Assembly: GCF_900446695.1 (NCBI RefSeq)
Contig: NZ_UAVP01000007.1
Location: 248,001 to 312,000 of the forward strand
Origin: Capnocytophaga sputigena
GTDB lineage: Bacteria; Bacteroidota; Bacteroidia; Flavobacteriales; Flavobacteriaceae
Direction: 5' to 3'
DNA length: 64,000 nucleotides
The notes beneath the pieces were generated by a model. It searched no databases. It saw only the letters and a list, made by a program, of their open reading frames with translations, and was not told where the DNA came from. Made by a program: the position numbers and the translations under genes. Position 1 is the first letter of the stretch; the number at the start of each line of letters is the position of its first letter. Positions 34,754 to 45,216 of the stretch are shown here, piece after piece.

Positions 34754-36382
34754 CTAAACTTGTATCACTCCTAAGTTAAACGCTTTTTCAATGGGGGCAT
34801 TGTTGGCAGCTTCTATACCCATTGCTATCCATTGGCGGGTTTCTAATGGGTCGATGATGGCATCCGTCCAAAGGCGAGCAGCAGCATAGTAAGGTGATAT
34901 TTGCTCGTCGTATTGCTCTTTGATATGTGCAAAAAGGGCAGCTTCTTTTTCGGGAGTGAGCTCTTCACCTTTTTTCTTTAGGTTAGCGGTTTCTATCTGC
35001 AAGAGTACTTTAGCAGCTTGTGCGCCCCCCATTACCGAAATGTTTCCACTGTGCCACGATACGATAAGACGCGGGTCGTAAGCCTTACCACACATTGCGT
35101 AGTTGCCTGCGCCGTACGAATTGCCTATGACCACTGTAAATTTAGGTACAACTGAGTTCGCAACCGCATTCACGAGTTTAGCCCCATCTTTGATAATCCC
35201 TCCGTGTTCTGATTTAGAGCCTACCATAAAACCGGTAACATCTTGCAAAAAGAGCAAAGGTATTTTCTTTTGGTTGCAATTGGCAATAAAGCGGGTCGCC
35301 TTGTCGGCACTATCCGAGTAGATAACCCCTCCAAACTGCATTTCCCCTTTTTTAGTTTTCACTACCTTGCGCTGGTTGGCAACAATGCCTACTGCCCAAC
35401 CCTCAATACGCGCATAGCCCGTTAGGATGGTTTGTCCGTAACCTTCTTTATATTCGTCAAATTCTGAATTGTCTACCAATCGGAGGATGATGTCTTTCAT
35501 ATCATAAGGCTCTGAGCGCAATTTAGGCAAGATACCGTAAATTTCATTAGGGTCTTTCAGCGGTTTGTGTGCTTCAATGCGGTTAAAGCCCGCTTTTTCG
35601 GCATCGGCGAGTTTAGCCATTGTACGGCGCACACGGTCAAGGGCATCTTTATCATCGGTTGCCTTATAGTCGGTTACCCCGCTAATTTCACAATGAGTAG
35701 TGGCGCCGCCTAAGGTTTCATTATCGATATTTTCTCCTATAGCAGCTTTTACCAAATAGCTGCCCGCCAAAAAGATACTTCCCGTTTTATCTACTATCAG
35801 TGCCTCGTCGCTCATTATAGGCAGATAAGCCCCTCCTGCCACACAACTGCCCATTACTACGGCTATTTGGGTGATGCCCATACTGCTCATCAGGGCGTTG
35901 TTGCGAAAGATGCGACCAAAGTGTTCCTTATCGGGGAAAATCTCGTCCTGCAAAGGTAAGTACACCCCTGCGCTATCTACTAAATAGATGATAGGCAAGC
36001 GATTTTCCATTGCAATTTCTTGAGCGCGTAGGTTCTTTTTAGCTGTAATAGGAAACCACGCACCTGCCTTTACAGTAGCGTCATTGGCTACTACTACACA
36101 TTGTTTGCCAGCAACATAGCCTATCACTACCACTACACCTGCCGAGGGACAGCCGCCGTGTGCTTCGTACATTCCCTCACCAGCAAAAGCGCCTATTTCT
36201 ATTTGAGGTTTATCTTTGTCTAACAGATATTCTATGCGTTCACGAGCCGAGAGTTTGCCTTGGCTGTGTAATTTTTCGAGGTTCTTTTTGCCCCCGCCTT
36301 CTTTTACCTTTTTCAAGCGTTTACGCAACTCGCTAAGGGCTAATTTATTGTAATCTTCGTTTGTATTGAATTGAATGTCCAT
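34754..36382 (-). CDS. Acyl-CoA carboxylase, carboxyltransferase (beta) subunit
   Basis: The 542-aa carboxyltransferase moves CO2 from biotin to an acyl-CoA (propionyl-CoA or 3-methylcrotonyl-CoA type). The N half shows KLSARERIEYLLD, GGCPSAGVVVVIG and VDSAGVYLPLQDEIFPD; the C half shows a second crotonase-like domain with DVTGFMVGSKSEHGGIIKDGAKL and GNSYGAGNYAMCGKAY. The biotin-carboxylase alpha subunit is not in the window. The methylcrotonyl-like features (GVYLPLQDEIFPD) favour that class, but substrate is not certain. Confidence 0.85.
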   Translation of the reverse strand: MDIQFNTNEDYNKLALSELRKRLKKVKEGGGKKNLEKLHSQGKLSARERIEYLLDKDKPQIEIGAFAGEGMYEAHGGCPSAGVVVVIGYVAGKQCVVVANDATVKAGAWFPITAKKNLRAQEIAMENRLPIIYLVDSAGVYLPLQDEIFPDKEHFGRIFRNNALMSSMGITQIAVVMGSCVAGGAYLPIMSDEALIVDKTGSIFLAGSYLVKAAIGENIDNETLGGATTHCEISGVTDYKATDDKDALDRVRRTMAKLADAEKAGFNRIEAHKPLKDPNEIYGILPKLRSEPYDMKDIILRLVDNSEFDEYKEGYGQTILTGYARIEGWAVGIVANQRKVVKTKKGEMQFGGVIYSDSADKATRFIANCNQKKIPLLFLQDVTGFMVGSKSEHGGIIKDGAKLVNAVANSVVPKFTVVIGNSYGAGNYAMCGKAYDPRLIVSWHSGNISVMGGAQAAKVLLQIETANLKKKGEELTPEKEAALFAHIKEQYDEQISPYYAAARLWTDAIIDPLETRQWIAMGIEAANNAPIEKAFNLGVIQV

Positions 36383-36425
36383 ATTTGATTAATATTGTAC
36401 ATTTTACATTTTGCCATCATTGGCA

Positions 36426-36450
36426 GTTATCCGAAAATCTTGGATAACTC
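36426..36450. other. Hairpin between uvrA and carboxylase
   Basis: AGTTATCC and GGATAACT form an 8-bp stem around a 9-nt loop, with no good T-run. It may be a weak terminator or an RNA structure at the uvrA-carboxylase junction. Confidence 0.35.
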
Positions 36451-36474
36451 AATTTTTACCTAACTCTTTCATCG

Positions 36475-39231
36475 CTATTTCAGTTTTAAGTATTTACCTG
36501 TGTAGCTTTGTTTGTTTTTAGCGATTTCCTCAGGGGTGCCAGTCGCTACGAGATTGCCTCCTTTGGCGCCGCCTTCTAAACCTAAATCTATTACATAGTC
36601 GGCTGATTTGATCATTTCGGTATTGTGTTCGATAATGATAACTGAATGCCCTTTTTCTATAAGGGCTTGCAATGAATCTAAGAGTTTGCGAATGTCGTGA
36701 AAGTGCAAACCAGTGGTTGGCTCATCAAAAATGAACAGCACTTTTTCTTTGCTATCCGATTTTGATAGGAAAGAAGCCAATTTTATCCGTTGGGCTTCCC
36801 CTCCCGATAGGGTAGAGGAGGACTGCCCCAGTGTTACATACCCCAACCCTACATCTTGCAAGGGTTTGAGTTTTTCGGCTATTTTGGTTTGTTTGTGCTT
36901 TTGGAAAAAGGCTACAGCATCATCGATAGTAGTGTTTAGCAGGTCATCGATGTTTTTGCCTTCGTACATCACCTCAAGGACTTCTTTTTTGAAGCGTTTG
37001 CCGCCACAAGCCTCACAAGTGAGGTGCACATCAGCCATAAATTGCATTTCTATGGTTACTTCACCTTCGCCTTTGCACACTTCACAACGACCTCCATCTA
37101 CGTTGAATGAGAAGTGTTTAGATTGGAAATTGCGCATCTTTGCCAATTTCTGATTTGCAAAGAGGGCGCGAATATCGTCGTAAGCCTTGATATAGGTAAT
37201 AGGATTTGAACGAGTTGATTTGCCAATAGGGTTTTGGTCTACAAATTCCACACTTTGCAAGTGCTTGTATTTTCCCTCTATTTTGGTAAACTGACCGATT
37301 TTCTCTCCGCCTAAGTCTAATTCTTTTTGAATAGCAGGATAGAGCAATTTTTTCACCAAAGTAGATTTTCCGCTACCCGATACCCCTGTAACTACCGTGA
37401 GCATATCCAAAGGAAAAGTAACATCTATGTTCTTAAGGTTGTTCTCGCGGCAGCCTACCAAAGTGATGTGTTGCGGAGAGGTGCGCCGTTTTTTGGGTAC
37501 TTCAATTGCTAAACGTCCGCTGAGGTATTTCCCCGTAAGAGTATCGGCTTTTAGAAGTTCTTTATAAGTGCCTGCCGCTACCACTTCACCGCCGTGCGTT
37601 CCGGCTTCAGGACCTATATCGATAATATAGTCGGCAGCTTTCATAATATCCTCGTCGTGTTCTACCACAATCACCGTATTGCCTAAATCGCGCAAGGATT
37701 TTAGTACGCCTATCAGTCGTTCGGTATCGCGTGGATGCAAGCCGATACTGGGCTCATCGAGTATGTACATAGAGCCTACCAAACTACTGCCCAACGAGGT
37801 CGCTAAGTTGATGCGCTGGCTTTCTCCCCCTGAGAGCGTGTTCGATTTTCGGTTGAGGGTTAAATAGCCTAAGCCCACATCGGCAAGGAATTGCAGACGG
37901 TTGTTGATTTCTAACAACAATCGTTTGGCTACCTCTTGCTCGTAATCGTTGAGCTTGAGTTCTTTAAAGAAAATTTGTAGTTCTTCAATAGGCAATTCTA
38001 CCAAGTCCGAAATGCTTTTACCTGCTATTTTCACGTAGTTAGCCTCTTTGCGCAAACGTTTGCCGTGGCATTCGTGACAACGCGTTTTTCCGCGATAGCG
38101 CGCCAAGAGTACTCGGTTTTGTATTTTATAACTTTTGTCCTCTAACTCTTTGAAGAAATCGGTGAGTCCCGTGAAATACTTATTGCCGTCCCAAACCAAT
38201 TGTTTCTGTTTATCAGTGAGTTCAAACCAAGGTTTGTGTATGGGAAAATCAAATTTATAAGCATTGTTCACTAATTGGTCGAGATACGAGCCCATCGTCT
38301 CGCCACGCCAAGGGTAAATAGCTTTTTCGTAAACCGAAAGTCCTGTGTTAGGTACGATAAGATCTTCGTCAAGACCAATAGTATCGCCATAACCGTCGCA
38401 TTGGGGGCAAGCTCCATAAGGGTTATTGAAGCTGAACAAGTGTACGTTAGGCTCTAAAAAAGTGATGCCGTCCAACTCAAACCGATTGCTGAAATGCGTT
38501 TGCACCACCCCGTCTATTTCCTGAATATAGCACTCGCCTTTGCCTTCAAAAAAAGCGGTATCTACAGCATCGGCAAGGCGGTGCTGAAAATCCTCGTCGT
38601 GACGCACAATCACCCTATCTACTACCAATTGGAAATTGTCGAGATTCTTAGGCAAGTTGTCTTCCTCAAGGCGGATGATTTCTTCTTTGTGCAGAATGCG
38701 TGCATAGCCTTGTTGTAAGAGGAGTTTGAGCACTTGCTCTACCGTACGGTCTTTAGGGATATTCACAGGTGCCAAAAGCAATAGTTTTGTACCTTCGGGA
38801 TACTGCATTACTGCATCTACCACATCGGTAACGGTATGTTTTTTTACCTCTTGACCTGAAATAGGTGAATACGTTTTCCCGATACGTGCGAAGAGTAATT
38901 TTAAGTAGTCGTACACCTCGGTAGAAGTGCCCACGGTAGAACGCGGGTTAGAGGTGTTTACTTTCTGTTGAATAGCAATAGCAGGGGCTATCCCTATGAT
39001 ATTGTCTACTTTTGGTTTGTCTAACTTACCCAAAAACTGACGTGCGTACGACGAGAGGCTCTCCACATAGCGGCGTTGCCCTTCGGCGTAAAGCGTATCA
39101 AAAGCCAATGATGATTTACCTGAGCCTGAAAGCCCTGTAATCACTACCAACTTGTTGCGGGGAATCCCCACCGTAATATCTTTAAGATTGTGCAGTTTAG
39201 CACCTTTTATAAGGATTTCTTCGGTTTTCAT
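36475..39231 (-). CDS. uvrA: UvrABC system protein A (excinuclease ATPase)
   Basis: Starting at ATG 39231 the 918-aa protein is UvrA, the damage-recognition ATPase of nucleotide excision repair. It shows two ABC cassettes (Walker [10 protein letters not shown] and GVSGSGKST, signatures LSGGESQR and LSGGEAQR) and zinc-finger cysteines ([35 protein letters not shown]). An ATG three codons earlier (39240) would leave almost no leader after the -7 box at 39250-39257, so I prefer 39231. Length and motifs are normal. Confidence 0.95.
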   Translation of the reverse strand: MKTEEILIKGAKLHNLKDITVGIPRNKLVVITGLSGSGKSSLAFDTLYAEGQRRYVESLSSYARQFLGKLDKPKVDNIIGIAPAIAIQQKVNTSNPRSTVGTSTEVYDYLKLLFARIGKTYSPISGQEVKKHTVTDVVDAVMQYPEGTKLLLLAPVNIPKDRTVEQVLKLLLQQGYARILHKEEIIRLEEDNLPKNLDNFQLVVDRVIVRHDEDFQHRLADAVDTAFFEGKGECYIQEIDGVVQTHFSNRFELDGITFLEPNVHLFSFNNPYGACPQCDGYGDTIGLDEDLIVPNTGLSVYEKAIYPWRGETMGSYLDQLVNNAYKFDFPIHKPWFELTDKQKQLVWDGNKYFTGLTDFFKELEDKSYKIQNRVLLARYRGKTRCHECHGKRLRKEANYVKIAGKSISDLVELPIEELQIFFKELKLNDYEQEVAKRLLLEINNRLQFLADVGLGYLTLNRKSNTLSGGESQRINLATSLGSSLVGSMYILDEPSIGLHPRDTERLIGVLKSLRDLGNTVIVVEHDEDIMKAADYIIDIGPEAGTHGGEVVAAGTYKELLKADTLTGKYLSGRLAIEVPKKRRTSPQHITLVGCRENNLKNIDVTFPLDMLTVVTGVSGSGKSTLVKKLLYPAIQKELDLGGEKIGQFTKIEGKYKHLQSVEFVDQNPIGKSTRSNPITYIKAYDDIRALFANQKLAKMRNFQSKHFSFNVDGGRCEVCKGEGEVTIEMQFMADVHLTCEACGGKRFKKEVLEVMYEGKNIDDLLNTTIDDAVAFFQKHKQTKIAEKLKPLQDVGLGYVTLGQSSSTLSGGEAQRIKLASFLSKSDSKEKVLFIFDEPTTGLHFHDIRKLLDSLQALIEKGHSVIIIEHNTEMIKSADYVIDLGLEGGAKGGNLVATGTPEEIAKNKQSYTGKYLKLK

Positions 39232-39249
39232 TTTTAACAATCAAGGGGG

Positions 39250-39257
39250 CAAAGGTA
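39250..39257 (-). promoter_or_regulatory. -7 promoter box (TACCTTTG) for uvrA
   Basis: Minus-strand TACCTTTG lies 18 bp upstream of the chosen ATG. No LexA-type operator was recognised. Confidence 0.5.
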
Positions 39258-39290
39258 CGACTAATTTGCTAATTAGCCAATACTTACGTG

Positions 39291-39336
39291 ATATAAAAAA
39301 GAACTACCCAAAAAAGTGTCCTTTTTTAGGTAGTTC
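39291..39336 (-). terminator. Terminator of the susC-susD operon
   Basis: A 15-bp stem with one mismatch is formed by GAACTACC-c-AAAAAAG and CTTTTTT-a-GGTAGTTC with a TGTC loop. It is followed on the minus strand by CTTTTTTATAT. It separates susD from the uvrA promoter. Confidence 0.8.
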
Positions 39337-39361
39337 GTGTCTATTTAGGTTTTTATGTTTT

Positions 39362-40828
39362 TTATTCGTTTTGCACCATTTGTGAGTTTGATTCTATTTC
39401 ATCTTGTGGTATTTGGTATACCCAACGTTTATCGCCAGCGGGTACTGTTACCATAAAAGTATGGTTGCTGCCAGCCTCATTTCGGTTTACCCCTAAATGC
39501 CAACGTTTGAAATCGAAGAAGCTAGTGCCTTCACCCCATAGCTCTATGCGGCGCTGAGTGCGTACTTCGTCTCGCATAGCCGCTTGAGTGGTAGCAGTGA
39601 GCGTGTAAGAAGGGTCGCGATAGTCGTGCATAAAGTCTTCAAGGGCAGTTTTAGCAGCGCTCAAATTGTTCTGTTCTACCAAAGCCTCTACATACAAAAA
39701 GAAAGGGTCTTCTATGCGTATGAAGCAGTAATCACTTAAGAAACGCTGGTCGGTAGCGTATTTCACATTGGCGTAATTGGGTAATCCATAACGATCGGCG
39801 ATTGTGGGGAAAAGTGTACTATTGATATATATTTTCTTACGTACATCAGTATCGGCTATCTTAGCATAGAGGTTGCTGTACATATTTTTATAAGCTCCTG
39901 AACCCCCAGCATAGCCTTGTGTTATGGTATTATCGATATGCGAATAGAAAGACCCAAAGGAAGTTGTAGTCTGCTGAGTGATATCATACCCCCAAAGCCA
40001 AGAGGTATTACTGATATCCCATTTAGCTCCTTGCACTTCAGCCATAGAAGTATAATTGAAATCGGTTGCGTTGAGTACAATTTGGGCGTATTGGGCTACC
40101 TTTGCCCACTCCTCTTTGTGTGCATACACTTTGGCAAAATAAGCAGCGGCGACAGCTTTGTCTACATCTTCTTTGCTTTCGGTGATGGTAAAGCGGGCAT
40201 CATCTACCACTGATAGGTCTTCTTCCATTTGACGATATACTTCGGCTACTGTGGCACGCGGTAGTTTGCCATCGGTAGGTTTGAGCATTAGGGGCACCCC
40301 TAATTTAGACTCGTTGCCTTTGTAAGAATGTTGATACAAATTCACCAAATAGAAATAGTAAATCGCGCGTAACGACTTGAGTTCAGCATATTTTTGATAG
40401 AGCACTTGCTCAGCGGGAACTTCCGAAAAATAATCGGCTAAAATCGTGTTGATAGCACTGATTTGTCGATAGAGGAAAGACCACATAAAGCTAGTGCGCG
40501 AATAGTTTGCATTGCGCATATCGAAATAATAGTCATAGCCAAACCAGTGATATGATGCTTGTACCATATCAAGCCCTGTAAGGTCTGACGACAGATGGAT
40601 AGACTTCAGCCCAAACGAATCGTGATAGTTACTCTGTAGTGCTACATTGTTGTTGTAAATACCGTTGAGTTCTACTTGTAGGAGGTTGGCTTTAGTTTGT
40701 ACATCGGCTTTGAGTTCCTCTTTGCGTTGGTCGGTGAGGTACTCGTTTACCTTGGGGTCGAAATCACTCTTAGAACAAGCAGTAATAAGCAGTGATAGAA
40801 AAGCGGCGGAAAGTATATATTTTTTCAT
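39362..40828 (-). CDS. SusD/RagB family nutrient-binding lipoprotein
   Basis: The 488-aa protein has a lipoprotein signal peptide (LLITACSKS, Cys18) and the SusD architecture: helical SusD-N region ([22 protein letters not shown]...[13 protein letters not shown]) and a C-terminal SusD/RagB domain ending with [21 protein letters not shown], a family hallmark. It is predicted to bind nutrient at the cell surface as the lid on the SusC transporter. It lies 13 bp after susC. No glycoside hydrolase, peptidase or regulator is next to the pair, so the substrate cannot be named. Confidence 0.9.
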   Translation of the reverse strand: MKKYILSAAFLSLLITACSKSDFDPKVNEYLTDQRKEELKADVQTKANLLQVELNGIYNNNVALQSNYHDSFGLKSIHLSSDLTGLDMVQASYHWFGYDYYFDMRNANYSRTSFMWSFLYRQISAINTILADYFSEVPAEQVLYQKYAELKSLRAIYYFYLVNLYQHSYKGNESKLGVPLMLKPTDGKLPRATVAEVYRQMEEDLSVVDDARFTITESKEDVDKAVAAAYFAKVYAHKEEWAKVAQYAQIVLNATDFNYTSMAEVQGAKWDISNTSWLWGYDITQQTTTSFGSFYSHIDNTITQGYAGGSGAYKNMYSNLYAKIADTDVRKKIYINSTLFPTIADRYGLPNYANVKYATDQRFLSDYCFIRIEDPFFLYVEALVEQNNLSAAKTALEDFMHDYRDPSYTLTATTQAAMRDEVRTQRRIELWGEGTSFFDFKRWHLGVNRNEAGSNHTFMVTVPAGDKRWVYQIPQDEIESNSQMVQNE

Positions 40829-40841
40829 AGCTTTTACGATT

Positions 40842-43800
40842 TTAAAAATTGAGTGTTAATCCCATTGATACCGTGCGGATTGGGCTATATACTGCATAGT
40901 CATTGCTACCTGCCAAGCTGGTGCGGGGGTCTAATCCTTTGCGTTTGCTCCACAAATATACGTTGTCGGCAGTGATGTAGTAACGCAGTTTTGTGAGTCC
41001 TAATTTTTCAATTACTTCACGGTTGAAAGTGTAGCCTAAACTCACATTGCGCAGTGATAAATAGTCTGATGATACTATAAAACGATCGGAAAGACTAAGC
41101 ACCTTTTGGTTTGCAAACTCCAATCGAGGAATGTCGGAGGTAGTGTTTTCAGGAGTCCAACGATTGCGAATATCAGTATGCCAAGTTCTACCCAAGTCGC
41201 CAGAGTGCATTAGGTTAGCGTACTGAGAGTCGTAGAATTTACCACCGAATTGGTAAGAAAATTGTACCGCAAGGTCGAAATTATAGGCGCTAAGCGTTGT
41301 GCCAAAGCCTCCTTGCAAATCGGGGATAGAGGTGCCAACATATTGTTTGCTAGAACTATCGTAATCAGCACTGCCTTTTAGTTCATATTCACCCGTAGTC
41401 GCATTTTTTACATAAAATTGCGCATCACCATTAGCGGGATTTACGCCTCCCCATTTCACCATATAGAAATCGTAGATACTACCACCCTCTTTTAGTATTT
41501 GATAGCCGCTTGAGAGTCCTTTTTCGCGCAATTCTTCAGGTAGGCGAGTGATTTCGTTTTTGTAGTGCAATCCGTTTAGCGAGATTGTCCACTGCACATT
41601 GTCGGTGCGTACTGGGGTTATTCCTAGTGAAAATTCAAATCCTTTGTTCATCATATCGGCAACGTTGCGCGGTTCTGAAGAAAAACCAGTAGAAGCAGGC
41701 AGCGGCATATTGAATAACAAATCTTTAGTTTTCTTTACAAAATAGTCAGCCTCTAAGGTAAGTCGGTTTCTAAAGAACCCTAGTTCTATCCCTGCATTGA
41801 GGTTGCCACTCTCTTCCCAAGTAATATTGCGATTACCTTTATAGCTGGCTTCAAGCCCTGGGGTATTACCATTGGTACTTACGCTATAGAGCGTCATATA
41901 AGGTACGTACGAACGCCCACCTCCAGGGAGGTAAAGAGCATCGTTACCTTGTACCCCATAGCTGAGTTTTAGTTTTATCAAATCAACGAATTTCGCTTTT
42001 TCTAAGAATTTTTCTTCGCTGAGCAACCACGATGCCCCAACTGACCAGAAAGTACCCCAACGATTTTCGGGGGCAAATACCGAAGACCCATCGCGGCGCA
42101 AACTGCCTGATAGATAATACTTATGTTTATAATTAGCATTTATCTGACCGAAGTAGCCTTCTACAAAATAACGACGAGAGTATGAAGTGAGCGAACTGAG
42201 TACAGCCGCGTTGTTGAACTCACTATTGCGCGGATCTACAAAATTTTTCTTAGATCCTTCAATGGTACCAAAACGCTTCAGATAAGTTTCGTGTCCTAAA
42301 AAGGCTTCAAAACCATAGTCGTCCCAGTTTTTATTATAGCGCAACAATTGGTTGAAGGTCATTACTATATTATCCGATTTGTACTTAGTAGATGAGCCAC
42401 CATAGTTCTTGCCAGCTCCTCCTAATGGGGTAGTGAAGTAATTCACATCGTAGAAATTGGCATAGAAATTACCATTGGCAGAAAGGGTAAGATTTTTATG
42501 TAGTGTTGCATCTAATGAAAGCGACTGATTGAAATAGTAATCGCGATTGTAGTTCAAGTTCTCGCGTTGTGTTGCCACGGGATTGGTATTATCGTTGAAT
42601 TTTCGGGTAATCCCATAGTCGTAAGTACTCAAGCGATTGCCATTGGCATCGTGTTCATAGATGGGGTAAATAGGAGCGATAGTGCGCGTCCACGCAAAAG
42701 GGTTGTCATAACCATTATCTTCTGTACTTCCTTGTTGTTCAGTATAAGTAATCATAGAGGAAGCATTGGTCTTAAGCCAAGAAGTGATATCCCCCTTATA
42801 AGAAAAACGAGTTGCATAGCGATTGAAATAAGTATTCATATTATACCCTTCATCGCCTAAATAACCAAAAGAAAAATAGAAACTATTGTGTTCTGTACCT
42901 TTGGTCATACTCAAATTGTGTTCTTTGCGCACACGGTTGTTGAAGAGCGCTTTCTCCCACTGGTTGAAAGTTGCCGCATCGGAATATTTGATAGAAGCAG
43001 CAGGGTTGAGTTTACCGTTAGGGAGCACCACTTGGTCATCGGCTACATTATAGATGTTGTAACCACTACCCACATTGCCAATGAGCGACTTACTAGCATT
43101 GCTGCGCGCCAAGGCATCAGCCTGATTTTGAGTGTACAAATTCTGATTGTAGAGTGCAGACCAAAGGGTTTCGTAGTATTCGGATGGGCTGCTGATGATA
43201 TCGTACTCAGGAATACCGCGATAGTTGAAGCCCAACTTACTGTCTAAAGTGATAGATAAGCGACCTTTAGAACCACTTTTGGTAGTGATGAGTACCACCC
43301 CATTAGCGCCACGAGCCCCATAAAGTGCTGAAGAAGAAGCATCTTTTAGTACGTTCACACTCTCTATGTCGCTGTTGTTGATGGCGTTGAGTGTTCCTTC
43401 AAAAGGTACGCCATCTAAGATGATAAGTGGAGAACTAGAAGCATTGATAGAGCCAATCCCCCTAATGCGGATAGCCGAACTACTCCCTGGTTGCCCTGAA
43501 GAAGTGGAGATTTGTACCCCTGCTACAGCCCCCTCTAAAGTTTTGGCTACATCGGTAGTTTGTTTAGCCTGAATAGTTTCGGCTTTGATAGTAGCCATAG
43601 AGCCTGTAAACGATTTTTTATCGGTAGTACCATAAGCGACAGCTACTACCTCAGTACCTTCAAGCTCAAGTACATCAACAGAAAGAACGATGTTTAGGTT
43701 GTGTTCCTTACCTACTTTTACCTCTTTAGGAGCATAGCCGATAGTTGAGAATACCAAAATATCCCCCTGATGAGCTTTGATTTCAAAGTTTCCATTCCAA

Positions 43801-43967
43801 TCGGTAGCCATACCTTTATTGGTGCCTTTGATAACAATAGCAGCCCCAGGCAATTCTAGACCGTCCTGATCTTTTACGGTACCTTTGATAGTTACTTCCT
43901 GGGCTATTAGCCAAAAAGGAAAAAGTAAACAGAAGATAAACGAAGCGATTTTGTGTGTGTTATCCAT
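40842..43967 (-). CDS. SusC/RagA family TonB-linked outer-membrane transporter
   Basis: The 1041-aa protein has a signal peptide, an N-terminal carboxypeptidase-like plug extension (VTIKGTVKDQDGLELPGAAIVIKGT), a TonB-box-containing plug (GAVAGVQISTSSGQPGSSSAIRIRGIGSI; ILDGVPFEG), and a long beta-barrel ending in an aromatic residue (NF). It moves oligosaccharides or peptides across the outer membrane with SusD, driven by TonB. Length matches the family. Promoter at 43990-43997. Confidence 0.93.
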   Translation of the reverse strand: MDNTHKIASFIFCLLFPFWLIAQEVTIKGTVKDQDGLELPGAAIVIKGTNKGMATDWNGNFEIKAHQGDILVFSTIGYAPKEVKVGKEHNLNIVLSVDVLELEGTEVVAVAYGTTDKKSFTGSMATIKAETIQAKQTTDVAKTLEGAVAGVQISTSSGQPGSSSAIRIRGIGSINASSSPLIILDGVPFEGTLNAINNSDIESVNVLKDASSSALYGARGANGVVLITTKSGSKGRLSITLDSKLGFNYRGIPEYDIISSPSEYYETLWSALYNQNLYTQNQADALARSNASKSLIGNVGSGYNIYNVADDQVVLPNGKLNPAASIKYSDAATFNQWEKALFNNRVRKEHNLSMTKGTEHNSFYFSFGYLGDEGYNMNTYFNRYATRFSYKGDITSWLKTNASSMITYTEQQGSTEDNGYDNPFAWTRTIAPIYPIYEHDANGNRLSTYDYGITRKFNDNTNPVATQRENLNYNRDYYFNQSLSLDATLHKNLTLSANGNFYANFYDVNYFTTPLGGAGKNYGGSSTKYKSDNIVMTFNQLLRYNKNWDDYGFEAFLGHETYLKRFGTIEGSKKNFVDPRNSEFNNAAVLSSLTSYSRRYFVEGYFGQINANYKHKYYLSGSLRRDGSSVFAPENRWGTFWSVGASWLLSEEKFLEKAKFVDLIKLKLSYGVQGNDALYLPGGGRSYVPYMTLYSVSTNGNTPGLEASYKGNRNITWEESGNLNAGIELGFFRNRLTLEADYFVKKTKDLLFNMPLPASTGFSSEPRNVADMMNKGFEFSLGITPVRTDNVQWTISLNGLHYKNEITRLPEELREKGLSSGYQILKEGGSIYDFYMVKWGGVNPANGDAQFYVKNATTGEYELKGSADYDSSSKQYVGTSIPDLQGGFGTTLSAYNFDLAVQFSYQFGGKFYDSQYANLMHSGDLGRTWHTDIRNRWTPENTTSDIPRLEFANQKVLSLSDRFIVSSDYLSLRNVSLGYTFNREVIEKLGLTKLRYYITADNVYLWSKRKGLDPRTSLAGSNDYAVYSPIRTVSMGLTLNF

Positions 43968-44177
43968 ACTTTTATTTGTTTTAACGGCTCAAAAGTATCA
44001 ATATCTTTCGTAATAACAAAACAAAAGTTTCAAAATTAACAAAGATTAACTTTTTAACACTTTTTTATAACATTCTTGATTTTTAACAGAATATCAAAAT
44101 AGGAGTCATTGTAAAGATATTTTTTGAAAGATTGTCAGTTTTGAAGGTTGTTTACTGAAGAAAACGCAAAAATAATG

Positions 44178-44254
44178 ACGAATTACGAATTACGAATGAC
44201 GAGGGACGAATGATGAATTACGAATTACGAATGACGAGGGACGAATGACGAATT
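44178..44254. repeat. 7-nt tandem repeat array (ACGAATT type), 11 units with a 5-unit higher-order block
   Basis: Eleven 7-nt units in perfect register (ACGAATT, ACGAATG, ACGAGGG, ATGAATT). The order ACGAATT-ACGAATG-ACGAGGG-ACGAATG recurs, giving a 35-nt higher-order repeat. Longest such array in the window. Confidence 0.85.
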
Positions 44255-44289
44255 TTTAAAGGTGTATATATAGTTTCTCAATAATTTCG

Positions 44290-44297
44290 TACATTTG
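44290..44297 (+). promoter_or_regulatory. -7 promoter box (TACATTTG) for the WYL gene
   Basis: TACATTTG is 25 bp upstream of ATG 44323. The GTATCA palindrome found at the neighbouring unit promoters is absent here. Confidence 0.5.
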
Positions 44298-44322
44298 CCT
44301 CATAAACTAAAAAAAACAAAAA

Positions 44323-45216
44323 ATGGATAAATTACTACGTATCATACACCTATTGCGATTTATACGCGATTGTAATAGAAAGGGAATTTACCCTAACTAC
44401 CAACAAATCTACAAAGAAATGGATAGTTATTTAGCTGAAAAAGGGTATAACCGACAATTATTTGAGCGCGACAAAGAGACAATACGCGATGAATGGCACT
44501 ATGATTTGAGATTTGAGGATGAAACTTATGCGCTATACGAAGATGAAAATCAGCTGATAGTAGACGACCTATTGGCAGCTTACATCTTGTTTACCGTGCA
44601 AAACCAAGACGGCAAACTACCTGAATGCGTGATTACAGAAACTCGTCAGCATACGGGTACAAACCATATAGCCGACTGTATAGAGGCTATAGAAGCACAT
44701 AAAGAACTACACATTACTTACTACGACTACCGCGATGAGCAAACCAAAGCCTATACGCTACAGCCTTACAAACTAAAACATAAAGACTATAAATGGTATG
44801 TGTTGGCAGTAGATAAACAAGATAACAGTGTGCCTTTTAAAGCTTTTGCCTTAGAGCGTGTGCGTTCGTTAGAAATAGGTGCTACCTTCCGCCCTAATAA
44901 GCAATTAGACTTCTACAGTCCGTATTACAATGCTTTTGGGATGTTTACCGATGCCAAAGCCGAAAAGGTAGTGCTACAGTTTGAACACCGTGATGGCAAC
45001 TATCTCAAAGCCTCACCTATTCACCACTCACAGCGGGTTATAGCTGAAACAGCAACGCATATCACCTTTGAACTCTATGTAAAACCCACTCTTGACTTTA
45101 TTATGGAATTGATGAAACGCAGTTGGTCGCTTACTATATTAGAACCTACTCACTTGCGAGATACTTTTGTAAAATATTGGCAAGAAGCAGTGAAGAGAAA
45201 TTTGGAAGTGCGTTAA
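44323..45216 (+). CDS. WYL-domain transcriptional regulator
   Basis: The 297-aa protein has an N-terminal winged-helix-like part (about 1-75, MDKLLRIIHLLRFIRDCNRKGIYPNYQQIY), then a WYL domain (about 125-190: HITYYDYRDEQTKAYTLQPYKLKHKDYKWYVLAVDKQD) and a C-terminal WCX-like extension. WYL regulators sense nucleic-acid ligands or nucleotides and often control defence genes. It runs convergently into the first FtsK-like unit, whose stop overlaps its own TAA. It is therefore a candidate regulator of the GTATCA operator units next door, by location only. Confidence 0.85.
   Translation: MDKLLRIIHLLRFIRDCNRKGIYPNYQQIYKEMDSYLAEKGYNRQLFERDKETIRDEWHYDLRFEDETYALYEDENQLIVDDLLAAYILFTVQNQDGKLPECVITETRQHTGTNHIADCIEAIEAHKELHITYYDYRDEQTKAYTLQPYKLKHKDYKWYVLAVDKQDNSVPFKAFALERVRSLEIGATFRPNKQLDFYSPYYNAFGMFTDAKAEKVVLQFEHRDGNYLKASPIHHSQRVIAETATHITFELYVKPTLDFIMELMKRSWSLTILEPTHLRDTFVKYWQEAVKRNLEVR

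Larger units (their letters stand above)
43968..44322. other. 355-bp gap: susC promoter, 7-nt repeat array, WYL promoter
   Basis: The gap holds the leftward -7 box of susC (CAAAAGTA at 43990-43997, TACTTTTG on the minus strand), an AT-rich stretch, the 11-unit 7-nt repeat at 44178-44254, and the rightward -7 box at 44290. No coding frame. Confidence 0.65.

Noticed and set aside
36713-37153. Plus-strand frames inside uvrA
   Set aside because: They are overlapping shadows of the uvrA coding strand, with no promoter or family match.
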